From: an uncultured bacterium | GTDB taxonomy: Bacteria; Myxococcota_A; Polyangia; Polyangiales; Houyiibacteriaceae | DNA length: 64,000 bases | Assembly: GCA_938024995.1 (NCBI GenBank) | Contig: CALJDU010000003.1 | Span: 62,001 to 126,000 of the forward strand | Direction of reading: 5' to 3' | Part shown: piece after piece, positions 24,824 to 33,775 of the stretch | Layout of the letters: every line of letters begins with the position of its first letter | Position numbering within the stretch: position 1 is the stretch's first letter | Notes under the pieces: generated by a model | The model's database searches: none | Told to the model about the DNA's origin: nothing | Seen by the model: only the letters and a program-made list of their open reading frames with translations | Translations under genes and position numbers: made by a program

Positions 24824-25831
24824 TTACGAACGCGTGCCCGGGCGCTGAAACGCGACCGCGGCTTCCTCCTCGATCGCGCGGATGAGCTCACGCTCCAGCT
24901 CCCGCGGACCGGCGGCCATGCGCTCTGCGTTCAGCTGGTAGACGAACATCCGGGTCACCGCGGGGAGGGGACGGTCGGCCGGCGCGGGGTCGATCCACAC
25001 GATCAAGCGCGGGTCGATTCCTTCGGAGACGATCTCTTGTGCGGGCAGGTCAGACACGATCACGAGCGCGCCTTCCAGCTTCTCTGCGACCGGCGGCTTC
25101 ACCTTCCCGAGCACCGATTGGACCGCGCGCTCAAACTTGCTGTTTGAGAGCGTCCACGGAACGCGCGGGGCGTCGAGGTCGGCGCGCCGGCTCTGCAGAA
25201 ACGCGGTCGTCGCGCTGACGAGGTCTTCGCGCGCGTTGAGGATCATGCCGAGGTAGTAAAACGTGTCGCCGTTGGTGAGTCCGTCGGCGAGGGCTTTGCG
25301 AATCATCGGTTCCGCGCCGTCGACGTCGCCGACATCAAAGCGCGCGCGTCCGACGCCGAAGGTCAGCTGCGGGGTCTCATAAGGTCCGTCCGTCAAGGTC
25401 GCGACCGTTTGCCGCGCGCGCGCCATGTCGCCGCCGCGCAGGAGCACCTCGACCTTGAGCAAGGTCGTGTCCGCGAGTTCGTCTGGCGTGAGGCAGACGT
25501 CGAGCGCCTGGTCGAGCACCACGAGCGCTTCCGGGAGGTTGCCGAGCGGCTGAATCAACAGGTCGACGACGTTGAGCATCGCGTCGAGGTATTGCGGGTC
25601 CACCGAGAGGGCGACGCGAAAGTGCGACATCGCGCGCTCGGTGTGTCCCTCCGAGGCCAACACGTAGCCGAAAAGGTTGTGCGCCTCGGGAGAGTTGGGG
25701 TCGAGATCGAGTCCGCGCTGCGCGAAACGCCGCGCGCCTTGGAAGTCGCCACGAGTAATGTGCTCCCAGCCCCGCTCCACCTGCTCGAAGGAAGATTCGT
25801 CAAAGCTCTCGTTGTCGTCGCTGGTGCTCAC
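24824..25831 (-). CDS. TPR protein with apparently inactive zincin-like C-terminal domain
   Basis: 335 residues from GTG 25831; TTG 25870 is an alternative start. Residues 15-210 contain tetratricopeptide repeats (ARRFAQRGLDLDPNSPEAHN, AMSHFRVALSVDPQYLDAM, and later degenerate copies). Residues 235-335 align in pattern with the Zincin_1 (DUF1025) metallopeptidase family: ALVIVSDLPAQEIVSEGIDP, then TRMFVYQLNAERMA, then the helix ELERELIRAIEEEAAVAF. In active members that helix carries HExxH; here the position reads EEEAA, so zinc cannot be bound in the usual way. No signal peptide, hence cytoplasmic. The zincin call is pattern-based. Confidence 0.65.
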   Translation of the reverse strand: MSTSDDNESFDESSFEQVERGWEHITRGDFQGARRFAQRGLDLDPNSPEAHNLFGYVLASEGHTERAMSHFRVALSVDPQYLDAMLNVVDLLIQPLGNLPEALVVLDQALDVCLTPDELADTTLLKVEVLLRGGDMARARQTVATLTDGPYETPQLTFGVGRARFDVGDVDGAEPMIRKALADGLTNGDTFYYLGMILNAREDLVSATTAFLQSRRADLDAPRVPWTLSNSKFERAVQSVLGKVKPPVAEKLEGALVIVSDLPAQEIVSEGIDPRLIVWIDPAPADRPLPAVTRMFVYQLNAERMAAGPRELERELIRAIEEEAAVAFQRPGTRS

Positions 25832-25915
25832 GGAGTCGCGGGAAAATACGCTCAAGCGTCGCCGGGTCAAGCGAGCTTTCTCGACCCGCGATCCGATGCT
25901 CGATACGGTGCGCTC

Positions 25916-26800
25916 GTGTCCTCGGCGAAGTGGAGAACGAACGGAACCAAAGCGAGCGCGTTTGGGGTGTTTTTCGTGGTCATCGCGGGCTGGATGGCGG
26001 GATGTGGCGCGTATCGCTCACAAGAGCCCATCTCCCGCGGCCAGGTCTCCAACGGCCATCTGCATCGCGGGGTCGCGTTGCCGGACCGCGGAGAAGGCTA
26101 TGTTCGCGCGCGGCCCGGGGAGCCGACGAAGTTCGGGTTGCCGCGCCTGATCCGCGTCATCGAGCACCTCGCCGCTGACACCGCGGCGACTTTTCCTGAC
26201 ACGCAGCCGATCCGAGTGGGCGACCTCAGCAGTCCGCGCGGCGGGAAGCACTGGCGCCACCGGAGCCATCGCTCGGGCCGCGACGTCGACCTCATCTTCT
26301 ACGCGACCGACGCCGACGGCCGATCGATCCGTGGACGCGGGTGGGTCGCCTACGATCGCTTCGGGGTCGGCAACGACAGTCACGAGAGCGGGCTGGATCG
26401 GTTGGTCTTCTTTGATGACGCGCGCAACTGGCACGTCGTCCGAACGGTCTTGCTCGACGAGGAGGCGCTCGTTCGCTGGATCTTCGTGTCGCGCGGGGTG
26501 AAGGCGCGGCTGCTTCGTTACGCAATGGCACACGAGCCGAACCGCGAGCTGATCTTCCGCGCGTCGTGGGTGCTCTTGCAACCGGAACGCGCGAGCCCTC
26601 ATGACGATCACTTTCACATTCGTTTAGCGTGCGGGCCGCGGCAGCGCGCGCTTGGGTGCCGGGACCGCGGACCGAACTGGCCTTGGTGGCGCGACTCCCA
26701 CGAGAAGACCAGTGAGCCGCAGGAAGCGCTGACCGACGCGCGCATCCTCGAAGAGCTGTTCCGCGAAGAAGAGCAGGCCCGCGAGCGCGCCCAGCAGTAG
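25916..26800 (+). CDS. MepA-like murein endopeptidase (M74), lipoprotein
   Basis: 294 residues from GTG 25916, the start that gives a signal peptide with lipobox WMAGC. The zinc-peptidase motifs of penicillin-insensitive murein endopeptidase are visible: GGKHWRHRSHRSGRDVDL (metal His and Asp) and HDDHFHIRLACG (metal His pair). MepA cleaves D-Ala-mDAP cross-links in peptidoglycan. As a lipoprotein it would act in the periplasm, anchored to the inner or outer membrane. The C-terminus is Glu-rich and helical. It diverges from the TPR gene with an 84-bp gap and converges on the pseudouridine synthase gene with a 4-bp gap. Confidence 0.85.
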   Translation: MSSAKWRTNGTKASAFGVFFVVIAGWMAGCGAYRSQEPISRGQVSNGHLHRGVALPDRGEGYVRARPGEPTKFGLPRLIRVIEHLAADTAATFPDTQPIRVGDLSSPRGGKHWRHRSHRSGRDVDLIFYATDADGRSIRGRGWVAYDRFGVGNDSHESGLDRLVFFDDARNWHVVRTVLLDEEALVRWIFVSRGVKARLLRYAMAHEPNRELIFRASWVLLQPERASPHDDHFHIRLACGPRQRALGCRDRGPNWPWWRDSHEKTSEPQEALTDARILEELFREEEQARERAQQ

Positions 26801-26804
26801 TCGC

Positions 26805-27581
26805 TCAGCCGTCTCGCGATTCGCTCGATTCGGCGAGGAGCGAGCGAATCGCGTCTTCTTCAACCGCTCCCGGCGCGCCGCCCAGTTTGCGCCACACCTC
26901 TTTGAAGTCGGCGGGCGGCTCTTGGATGAGCGAGAGCCGCGGGATGTCGAGCGCGTCATCGAACTGAACGTCGAGCGCGGCGCAGTGGAGCATGACGCGT
27001 CGCGCGGTGATCACCCGGCCATTCGTCAGCGTGACGCGTCGCGGTCCTTGGTAGTGCACGTCGCCCAGCATCGGCGTCTTTATCGCGGTCATGTGAACGC
27101 GGAGCTGGTGCGTGCGCCCGGTTTGCGGAAAGAGCGCCAGCAGCGCTGAGTCGCCCGCGCGGTCCGCGACTTGATAACGCGTGAGCGCGTCCTTGTCGCC
27201 CTTGCCCGGCCCGATGATGCGCTGCCTCGGATCGTGTTCTGCGATCGCGATCGACAGCGCGACTTCACCGGAAGGTGGCGCGGGCGGGACCGCGGTGAGC
27301 GCGAGGTACAGACGGCGGTACACGTGACGACGCCTGGCCTCGGTGAGCGCGAGCGTGGCGCGTTTGGTTCGCGCAAACGTGACCATCCCTGTTACCTCCG
27401 CGTCCAGCCGCGATGAGGGATGCAGTCGGGGCGCGTCGGGGTCGAGCAGGCGTACGCGTTTCACCAAGCAGTCGCCGTCATCAGGCGCGGTGGTCGCGAG
27501 ACCGCTCGGCTTCAGCACGACCAAGAGATCCTCGCATCGATGGACGACCTCGATCGCGACGCTCTCCGCGGGGCGACGCAC
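26805..27581 (-). CDS. RluA-family pseudouridine synthase
   Basis: 258 residues from GTG 27581. The catalytic motif RLDAEVTGMVTFAR (usual form RLDxxTSG) holds the nucleophilic Asp. GRTHQLRVH and MLHCAALDV match conserved motifs II and III. There is no N-terminal S4 domain; the protein starts directly with the catalytic fold (VVHRCEDLLVVLKPSGL). Loss of Thr-Ser in the motif (EVTG in place of DTSG) is a mild variation. It begins 3 bp after the stop of the PEP-utilising enzyme on the same strand, so the two are cotranscribed. RNA target unknown. Confidence 0.85.
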   Translation of the reverse strand: MRRPAESVAIEVVHRCEDLLVVLKPSGLATTAPDDGDCLVKRVRLLDPDAPRLHPSSRLDAEVTGMVTFARTKRATLALTEARRRHVYRRLYLALTAVPPAPPSGEVALSIAIAEHDPRQRIIGPGKGDKDALTRYQVADRAGDSALLALFPQTGRTHQLRVHMTAIKTPMLGDVHYQGPRRVTLTNGRVITARRVMLHCAALDVQFDDALDIPRLSLIQEPPADFKEVWRKLGGAPGAVEEDAIRSLLAESSESRDG

Positions 27582-27584
27582 GGA

Positions 27585-30239
27585 CTACTGAGGCTCGGCG
27601 ACGGCGGGCGCGGACGAGAGGATGTGAACCGTGCCGGCATCGCCGTCGACGCGTAGGCGGTCCCCGGTCGCGATGACCTTGGTGCCGCTCTTGACGTTGA
27701 CGACCGCGGGCACGCCGTACTCGCGCAACACGATGGAGGCGTGACTGAGCGGGCCGCCGAGGTCCGTGACGACCGCGCCGGCGACCAAGAAGAGCGGAGA
27801 CCACCCGACGTCTGCACACGACGCGACCAAGATCTCGTCGCGCTGGAAGTCCGCCGCGTCCGCCGGTGAGTCGACGACGCGCGCGACGCCCTCGAAGGAA
27901 CCGCCGCTGGCGGCGAGCCCGGTGAACGCTCGCGTTCCAGGCGCGACGGGGACCGCCTCGGGGGGGTGCCCTACGAAGTGACTTGGGGGATCGGGGAGCG
28001 CGCGATCGCGTTCGAACTGGGCGCGGCGCTGATGGACGCGCGGGGCGACCTGAAAGCGTCCTACGCGCAGCGCGGTGCGGAGCTCATCGATGGTCAGGAA
28101 GAAGGCGGCGTCTTCTCCGGCGGCGGGATCGGTCATCACGATCCGGCGCGAGGCGTCGAGCGCGACCGTGCGGAACATCCCGAGCACCTCCGTCACGAAC
28201 CCGCGGAGGCGCTCGCGCAGACGCATAAAGCGCTGCGTCAGCGAGAGCAGGTGCCGAACCGCCGCATGGGCGGGCGCAGGCAGACGTCGCGCGAGCTCAC
28301 GCAAGGCCGCGTCGCTCACCTCGCGTTGCTGTCGCTCGAGGTCGATCGGTCGCGTGCCGGCGCGCTCGCGGAGATGGATCTGCAGCGTCGCGAAAAGAAG
28401 CGTGGGGTCTTCGCGCCAGCGCGGTTCCGCGATCTCGGCTTCGCGCGTTCCGCGGTGCCCATACGCCTTGAGGAAGTTGGCGATCGCGCGTCGCGTCGGT
28501 CCGACCGGGATGCTCTCTTCGCGCAGAGAAGCGGCGGGGGAACCGAGGATGGCGTCGCGAGCAGGTTCCTCGGCGCGCGCCATCTCGGCGATGTGCCAGA
28601 GCGCGATACCCGGTGCCGCGCTGTCGACGTCGGCGAGCCCGGTGAGCAGTCGCCGCATAAAGGCGTCCGCGTCGTCCTTCGCGGCGATCTTCAGCGCGGC
28701 GGTCAAGAGCACCAGGGTGCCCAACATATTTCCGTAGACCGTCAGCATGATCGCGCCGGACTGGTCGAGGAGGTGCTCCACATCGGTCAGCGTCTTGCTC
28801 AGCGCGCCGGCCGAGAGCACCCGGGGGTCCATCCCGGTGAGGCGCTCACGTTCGGCCGCGAAGTCACGCTCGAACTCCGCCACGCGATCGGTGACGCGGT
28901 AGTTCTCACGGGCGAAGCGCGCGGTCGTGATCGGGAGCCGCGCGATGAAGCCGAGCGAGCTCCGCGGGGTCATCGAGCTCTCGATCTGCGAGAGGCCGCC
29001 GCCGCCGCCGAGCGCGATCAACGTCTTGGGGCGGATGCCTGGGACCTGCGAGAGGATCTCGAGGCATTCGGTCATGTTGAGGTAGATGCGCCCGCGGAAG
29101 TTGCCGACGAGCTCGGCGTCCTTCGGGATGCTGCAGCCGAGCGAGCCGAACGCGCGCTTGAAACCGAGCGAGCTGAACGCGCTCAAGATCGACCAGGTGA
29201 GCGGGGTCGCGACGCCGGGGAGCGCCTCGCCCACGTTCAGGTTGGACCAGACGACGTTGTGACGATCACGCGGCGCGCTGTCGCGTCGACGACGCTTGGG
29301 GATCGCGGTGACCGGGCGCGCCTGGAGCACGTAAATGGACCCCGCCGAGGTCGCCCACTCAATGTCGCGCGGACCGTCGAAGTGATCTTCGACCCGCTTG
29401 CCTAACGCGACGAGCTCCTCGAGCGTGACCGCGTCGATCGAGAAGACCTCCCGCTCGGCTCGCGGAACATCTTCCAGCCGAATCCCGCGCCGCTCGTCGA
29501 CGACCTCGCGCTGTTGCTTTTCTCCGATGACGCGATCGCGAACGCGCCCGGTCGCCTTGTCGATGCGAACCGTGTCCGGCGAGATGCGGCCGTCGACGAG
29601 CGGAGCGCCGAGCCCGTAACTCGCGTTGATGATCATCTCCGCGTCGTCGCCGGTCAGGGGGTTGACCGTGAAGAGAACGCCGGCGGCTTCCGCAGGGACC
29701 ATCGCTTGGATGACGACGCCGACCGCGGCTTCCGGTGCGCCGCCCATCGCGCTCAAGTAGGTCAAGACGCGCGGGGTGAACAGGCTCGCCCAACAACGCT
29801 TGACCGCGACCATCAGCTCGTCGACCGTCCGGACGTCGAGGACCGTCTCATGAAGCCCAGCCGCGGACGCGTTCTGACCATCCTCGTTGACGGACGAAGA
29901 GCGGACCGCGACGGAGCGCGCGCCTTCGGTCTTGAGCGCGACGAAGGCGTCGGTGAGCGCTTCTCGAAGCTCGCGCGGGATCTCCGCGTCTCGGACCTTC
30001 TGCGCAATGGCGTGCAGGCGCTCGTCTTCCACCTCACCAAGACCGAGGAGGGCAGATGGACGATCTCGCGCGGGGAGGACTGCACGAAGGAACAGTTCGC
30101 ACGCGCTGCCGGGTACGGCGTACGCCGCGGGAACAGGAAAGCCTCCGCGCGCGAGGACCGCGAGGTTCTGGGCCTTCCCACCGAAGCCCGCTGCGCGCTT
30201 CGGCACGATCGATTCGACCCGTCGCAGAAGTCGCGCCAT
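27585..30239 (-). CDS. Rifampicin phosphotransferase-like PEP-utilising enzyme
   Basis: 884 residues with the three-part layout of rifamycin phosphotransferase (RPH, about 870 residues) and PEP synthase relatives. Residues 1-315 are the ATP-grasp domain (GGKAQNLAVL, SVAVRSSSVNEDG, AGVLFTVNPLTGD, IYVLQARPVTA). The middle domain begins with WSNLNVGEALPGVATPLTW, a hallmark of RPH-type substrate domains. The C-terminal swivelling His domain has TDLGGPLSHASIVLREYG (His833, position matching the RPH catalytic His). RPH moves the beta-phosphate of ATP to rifamycins. The true acceptor here is unknown; antibiotic inactivation or metabolite phosphorylation are both possible. It is cotranscribed with an RluA-type gene. 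Confidence 0.8.
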   Translation of the reverse strand: MARLLRRVESIVPKRAAGFGGKAQNLAVLARGGFPVPAAYAVPGSACELFLRAVLPARDRPSALLGLGEVEDERLHAIAQKVRDAEIPRELREALTDAFVALKTEGARSVAVRSSSVNEDGQNASAAGLHETVLDVRTVDELMVAVKRCWASLFTPRVLTYLSAMGGAPEAAVGVVIQAMVPAEAAGVLFTVNPLTGDDAEMIINASYGLGAPLVDGRISPDTVRIDKATGRVRDRVIGEKQQREVVDERRGIRLEDVPRAEREVFSIDAVTLEELVALGKRVEDHFDGPRDIEWATSAGSIYVLQARPVTAIPKRRRRDSAPRDRHNVVWSNLNVGEALPGVATPLTWSILSAFSSLGFKRAFGSLGCSIPKDAELVGNFRGRIYLNMTECLEILSQVPGIRPKTLIALGGGGGLSQIESSMTPRSSLGFIARLPITTARFARENYRVTDRVAEFERDFAAERERLTGMDPRVLSAGALSKTLTDVEHLLDQSGAIMLTVYGNMLGTLVLLTAALKIAAKDDADAFMRRLLTGLADVDSAAPGIALWHIAEMARAEEPARDAILGSPAASLREESIPVGPTRRAIANFLKAYGHRGTREAEIAEPRWREDPTLLFATLQIHLRERAGTRPIDLERQQREVSDAALRELARRLPAPAHAAVRHLLSLTQRFMRLRERLRGFVTEVLGMFRTVALDASRRIVMTDPAAGEDAAFFLTIDELRTALRVGRFQVAPRVHQRRAQFERDRALPDPPSHFVGHPPEAVPVAPGTRAFTGLAASGGSFEGVARVVDSPADAADFQRDEILVASCADVGWSPLFLVAGAVVTDLGGPLSHASIVLREYGVPAVVNVKSGTKVIATGDRLRVDGDAGTVHILSSAPAVAEPQ

Positions 30240-30378
30240 CGCCGCACTGTATACCGTCGGTTTGCCTGCGGCGGGTAGCGTCGTATGCTCGTTTCGCGCG
30301 TCACGGCCGAAGACGCGCGTCTATTGCGGCTGACGCCGGCCGGGGCGTCCCACTTATCGGTACGAATCGCAGAGATCG

Positions 30379-31509
30379 ATGACGAACACGACTTGGCTTT
30401 TGGTTCTGGTCTCCCTGGTCCTCGCGCTTGGTTGCGCTGAAGGCAACGGGCGCGGCGATACATCTATTTCCACGGATACGTCGGGTGACGATGTGGGTGA
30501 TACCGCGCTTCCCGACGCGATGCCGGACACGTCAATGCCGGACACGTCGACGCCTCCGGATACCTCGAGCCCCGACACCGCGACGCCGCCGGATACCTCG
30601 ACGCCACCCGACACCTCCACGCCGCCAGACACATTGATGCCGGATACGTCGATGCCGGACACGTCGATGCCGGAGTGCACCCGTGCCGCGGACTGTGATG
30701 ATGGGGTGGCGTGCAACGGAGCCGAGCGCTGCGTGGGCGGCTCCTGTCGCGCGGGCACCGACGTGGTCTGTACCGACCGCGTTGCTTGCACCGTCGACAC
30801 CTGCACTGAGCCGAGCGGCGAGTGCAACTTCGCGCCGCGCGACGCCAGCTGCGCAGCGGGCGAAACCTGTGACGCGATCATGGGCTGTATCTCCTCGTGC
30901 AGCGAGGACCCGTGCCGCTTGGTCTCTCCGCAGTGCGGGTGCCCCGCTGGCGAAGGTTGCTACGTCGCGACGACCGGCGCGCGCATCTGCGCAGCTGCGG
31001 GAACCGTCGCGGTCGGTGGAGACTGCTCCAGCGTGAACTGCGCTCCCGGCGCGGTGTGCATCGAAGCGGGGACAACCGCGAGCCCGGCGCCGGCCTGCAA
31101 AGCGTTCTGCAACACGGACCTCGACTGCGGAGTCGGACCCGGCGATCGCTGCCTCGTCATGCTCACGGGATCTTCCGAGAACATCTGCACGACGAACTGT
31201 GTCCCCGAGACGAACGCGGGCTGCCGCGCGAACACCGGGTGTCAGATCTTCACCGAGAGCGCGACCAGCTCCGCGACCTTGACTGATTGCATTGGACCGA
31301 CCGGCGCAGGTGGACAGGGCGCGACGTGCACGGACGACAGCAGCTGCCGCGGAGGGTTCAGCTGCATCGATACCGGCACGATGGGGATGCGCTGTTTGAA
31401 GTGGTGCCGCATGACCGTCACCAGCGACTGCGCGGGGACGCCCGTGTGCAACCGACTGGGCGCGACGGGCCTCATGTACAACGGTCGCGAATACGGCGTC
31501 TGCTTCTAG
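30379..31509 (+). CDS. Cysteine-rich lipoprotein with DTS-P repeat linker
   Basis: 376 residues. The signal peptide ends in lipobox LALGC (Cys19). Residues 45-99 are a low-complexity linker of repeated PDTS/PPDTS units, probably extended and perhaps O-glycosylated. The remaining ~275 residues are disulfide-rich (CTRAADCDDGVACNGAERC, CNTDLDCGVGPGDRC and others), EGF/dickkopf-like in spacing. No enzyme motif. It is divergent from the RPH-like gene and converges on the ammonium transporter. Confidence 0.8.
   Translation: MTNTTWLLVLVSLVLALGCAEGNGRGDTSISTDTSGDDVGDTALPDAMPDTSMPDTSTPPDTSSPDTATPPDTSTPPDTSTPPDTLMPDTSMPDTSMPECTRAADCDDGVACNGAERCVGGSCRAGTDVVCTDRVACTVDTCTEPSGECNFAPRDASCAAGETCDAIMGCISSCSEDPCRLVSPQCGCPAGEGCYVATTGARICAAAGTVAVGGDCSSVNCAPGAVCIEAGTTASPAPACKAFCNTDLDCGVGPGDRCLVMLTGSSENICTTNCVPETNAGCRANTGCQIFTESATSSATLTDCIGPTGAGGQGATCTDDSSCRGGFSCIDTGTMGMRCLKWCRMTVTSDCAGTPVCNRLGATGLMYNGREYGVCF
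30511..30675 (+). repeat. Coding low-complexity repeat (PDTS units)
   Basis: A run of near-identical 12-15-bp units (GACACGTCG-type codons) encodes the PDTSxP linker of the lipoprotein. Such a run is prone to length change by slippage, so strain-to-strain variation is expected. Confidence 0.75.
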
Positions 31510-31539
31510 CCTGCTACTCGCGCTCGTCCTCGCCTCTTC

Positions 31540-32766
31540 TCAAGAAGCGGAGCGGAGCGCGGGAAACTCGTCGCCATACGCGCTGACGCCACACTCCGCG
31601 GCGTCGAGCCCTTCATGTTCGTGCTCTTCGCTGACCCGGATACCGCCCGGAACAAGAGCCTTCATTCCAAACCACACGAGCCCGGCGGCGGCGAACGCGA
31701 ATACGAACGCGCTGGTGGCGCCGAGGGCCTGAACGCCGAGCGCGCGGAACGAGCCGCCGAAGAGCACGCCGGCCTCGCCAAAGATCGCGACCGCGAGCGT
31801 GCCGAAGATGCCGCAGGCCCCGTGGACCGAGATCGCGCCGACTGGATCGTCGATCTCTTTCTTCTCCAAGAAGAAGACGCACTCGGAGCAGAGGATCGCC
31901 GCGATCGCGCCGACCGCGATCGAGAGCAGAGGCGAGATCACGTCGCAGCCCGCGGTGATCCCGACGAGCCCGCCGAGCGCGCCGTTGAGCCCCATCGAGA
32001 GGTCGAGCGTCTTCATACGGAACGCGACCCAGGCGAGCGCGGCGAGGAAGCCCGCTGAGGCCGCGAGGTTGGTGACCAAGATGATCTTCGCGACGCCGCC
32101 GGGGTCACTCGCGGACAAGGTGCTGCCGCCGTTGAAGCCGAACCAACCGAGCCAGAGGATGAGCACCCCGAGCGCCGCGAGCGGGAGATTGTGCGCGGGC
32201 ATCGGTCGCTTCTTCGCGCCGAACTTTCCGATGCGCGGTCCAATCGCGAGCGCGCCCGCCAGCGCCATGCCGCCGCCGACCGCGTGGACGACCGTGCTGC
32301 CCGCGAAGTCGGCGAAGCCGAGCTCGCTCAACCAGCCTCCGCCCCAGACCCAGTGTCCAACCACGGGATAGATGAAGGCGGTCGCGAGCGCGACGAACAC
32401 GAAGAAGGTCCCGAGCCGCGCTCGTTCCGCGACCGCGCCGCTCACGATGGTGCACGCCGTCGCCGCGAAGACCAGCTGGAAGAACACGAAGACGAAGACC
32501 GGCAGCGTCCCGACGTCGGCTTCCGATCCGTCGGGCGCAAACGTGTTGAGCCCGACGAAGCTGTTGCCTTCGCCGAACATGATCCCGTAGCCGAGCGCGT
32601 AGAAGACCAGCGACGCGATCGCGACGACCGCGACGTTCTTCAGCAAGACCATGACGGCGTTTTTCCGGCGGCAGAAGCCGCTCTCGACCAACGCGAAGCC
32701 TGCGTGCATGAAGAAGACGAGGACCGCGGCAAAGAGGACCCAAATCGCGTCAAGCAGAGCATCCAT
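31540..32766 (-). CDS. amt: Ammonium transporter (Amt family)
   Basis: 408 residues from ATG 32766 with about eleven hydrophobic segments. Family motifs: FALVESGFCRRKNAV, FAGSTVVHAVGG (conserved Asp just before and pore His), FNGGSTLSASDP, and GAISVHGACGIFGTLA (second pore His). The protein conducts NH4+/NH3 across the inner membrane. A short Glu/His-rich cytoplasmic tail follows. No glnK/PII gene is next to it, which is unusual since amtB-glnK pairing is common. Divergent from the gene at 32870. Confidence 0.93.
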   Translation of the reverse strand: MDALLDAIWVLFAAVLVFFMHAGFALVESGFCRRKNAVMVLLKNVAVVAIASLVFYALGYGIMFGEGNSFVGLNTFAPDGSEADVGTLPVFVFVFFQLVFAATACTIVSGAVAERARLGTFFVFVALATAFIYPVVGHWVWGGGWLSELGFADFAGSTVVHAVGGGMALAGALAIGPRIGKFGAKKRPMPAHNLPLAALGVLILWLGWFGFNGGSTLSASDPGGVAKIILVTNLAASAGFLAALAWVAFRMKTLDLSMGLNGALGGLVGITAGCDVISPLLSIAVGAIAAILCSECVFFLEKKEIDDPVGAISVHGACGIFGTLAVAIFGEAGVLFGGSFRALGVQALGATSAFVFAFAAAGLVWFGMKALVPGGIRVSEEHEHEGLDAAECGVSAYGDEFPALRSAS

Positions 32767-32869
32767 TCCACACACGATGCGGGCTCGATGTTTCCGCGAT
32801 GTTTCGTCTCCACGAACAACGAGCAACAAGCGGTGCCCAGCCCTGCGAGATCCGTGACATAGTCCGGGC

Positions 32870-33739
32870 GTGGAGTGGATCCCGCACGATGGTCACGTCA
32901 GCGGACTTCCTGACTGGGCGAGCGAGGGGCGCGGCGTCGTCCTCGGGAGCGAGGGGCTCGCGTTTCGGGGGAAGGGCACCGGCTTGTGGGTTCGCTGGCC
33001 GCAGATCTTGGGCGTCGTTCAGATCGGCGCGGTCGGGTTCATTCTCGTTCCTCGGCAACCTCCCAATCCGCCGTGGATCGAGGTGAAGCCAAAGGACCTC
33101 CCGACTGAGGCCGCGACGCTCCCCGCGCTGATCGCGTTGATCAACGCGCGGAAGGTATCGGGTGGCTATCGCGCGACAACAGAGCGGCGCGTGCCTTTGG
33201 GTCTTGCCGAACTGGAGCGCCGAGTGCTCGCGCGTGAAGGCGTGCCCGGCGCGGTCGAGATTCCGCCGCGCGTCCTGCTCGATTCGCAGAACAAGCTCCC
33301 CTACTGGGCCAAGATCATGCCGGGCTTCGGAGGGCTGGTCGGCGGCGCGGTCGTTGGGATTGGCGCGCTCGCCTTGGGTATGGCGGCCCACCTTCCTGAC
33401 CTCGCCGCGGTGCTTTTTTACGGAGGCGGCCTGGGGGGCGGGATCACCGGTGTGACCGTGGGAAAGAAGCTCCAGCACAACCAGCTCGCGCGACCGGAGA
33501 ACATCCCGCGCATCCTCGTGATGGCGCCTGATGGATGCGTCATTGGGTTCGAGACCGGACGCCGCGCGCTCGCGTGGTCGGACATCGATCGTTTCGTCGT
33601 CGAGCAGTTCGGCGACCACAGCTACCTCTCCGTCTACGATCACGAACAGAACCTCGGGCGGATCCAAGAGGGATGGTTCGGCAAGCCGCTTCAGCTCATC
33701 GTGGGCGTCGCCAACGCGTACCGAAAGAGCGTCCAGTAG
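32870..33739 (+). CDS. Hypothetical protein with two membrane helices
   Basis: 289 residues from GTG 32870. The N-terminal ~90 residues look like a small beta-rich domain (GVVLGSEGLAFRGKGTGLWV, IEVKPKDLP). A central hairpin of two Gly-rich hydrophobic segments follows (about 155-177 and 183-202). The C-terminal part (ILVMAPDGCVIGFETGRRAL, DIDRFVVEQFGDHSYLSV) resembles the first domain, suggesting two PH-like modules flanking a membrane hairpin (inference). No signal peptide. Followed by the acyltransferase gene 36 bp downstream. Confidence 0.6.
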   Translation: MEWIPHDGHVSGLPDWASEGRGVVLGSEGLAFRGKGTGLWVRWPQILGVVQIGAVGFILVPRQPPNPPWIEVKPKDLPTEAATLPALIALINARKVSGGYRATTERRVPLGLAELERRVLAREGVPGAVEIPPRVLLDSQNKLPYWAKIMPGFGGLVGGAVVGIGALALGMAAHLPDLAAVLFYGGGLGGGITGVTVGKKLQHNQLARPENIPRILVMAPDGCVIGFETGRRALAWSDIDRFVVEQFGDHSYLSVYDHEQNLGRIQEGWFGKPLQLIVGVANAYRKSVQ

Positions 33740-33775
33740 CGCTCGGCGGGTCTTGATGATCGAGAGAACAAAGCG

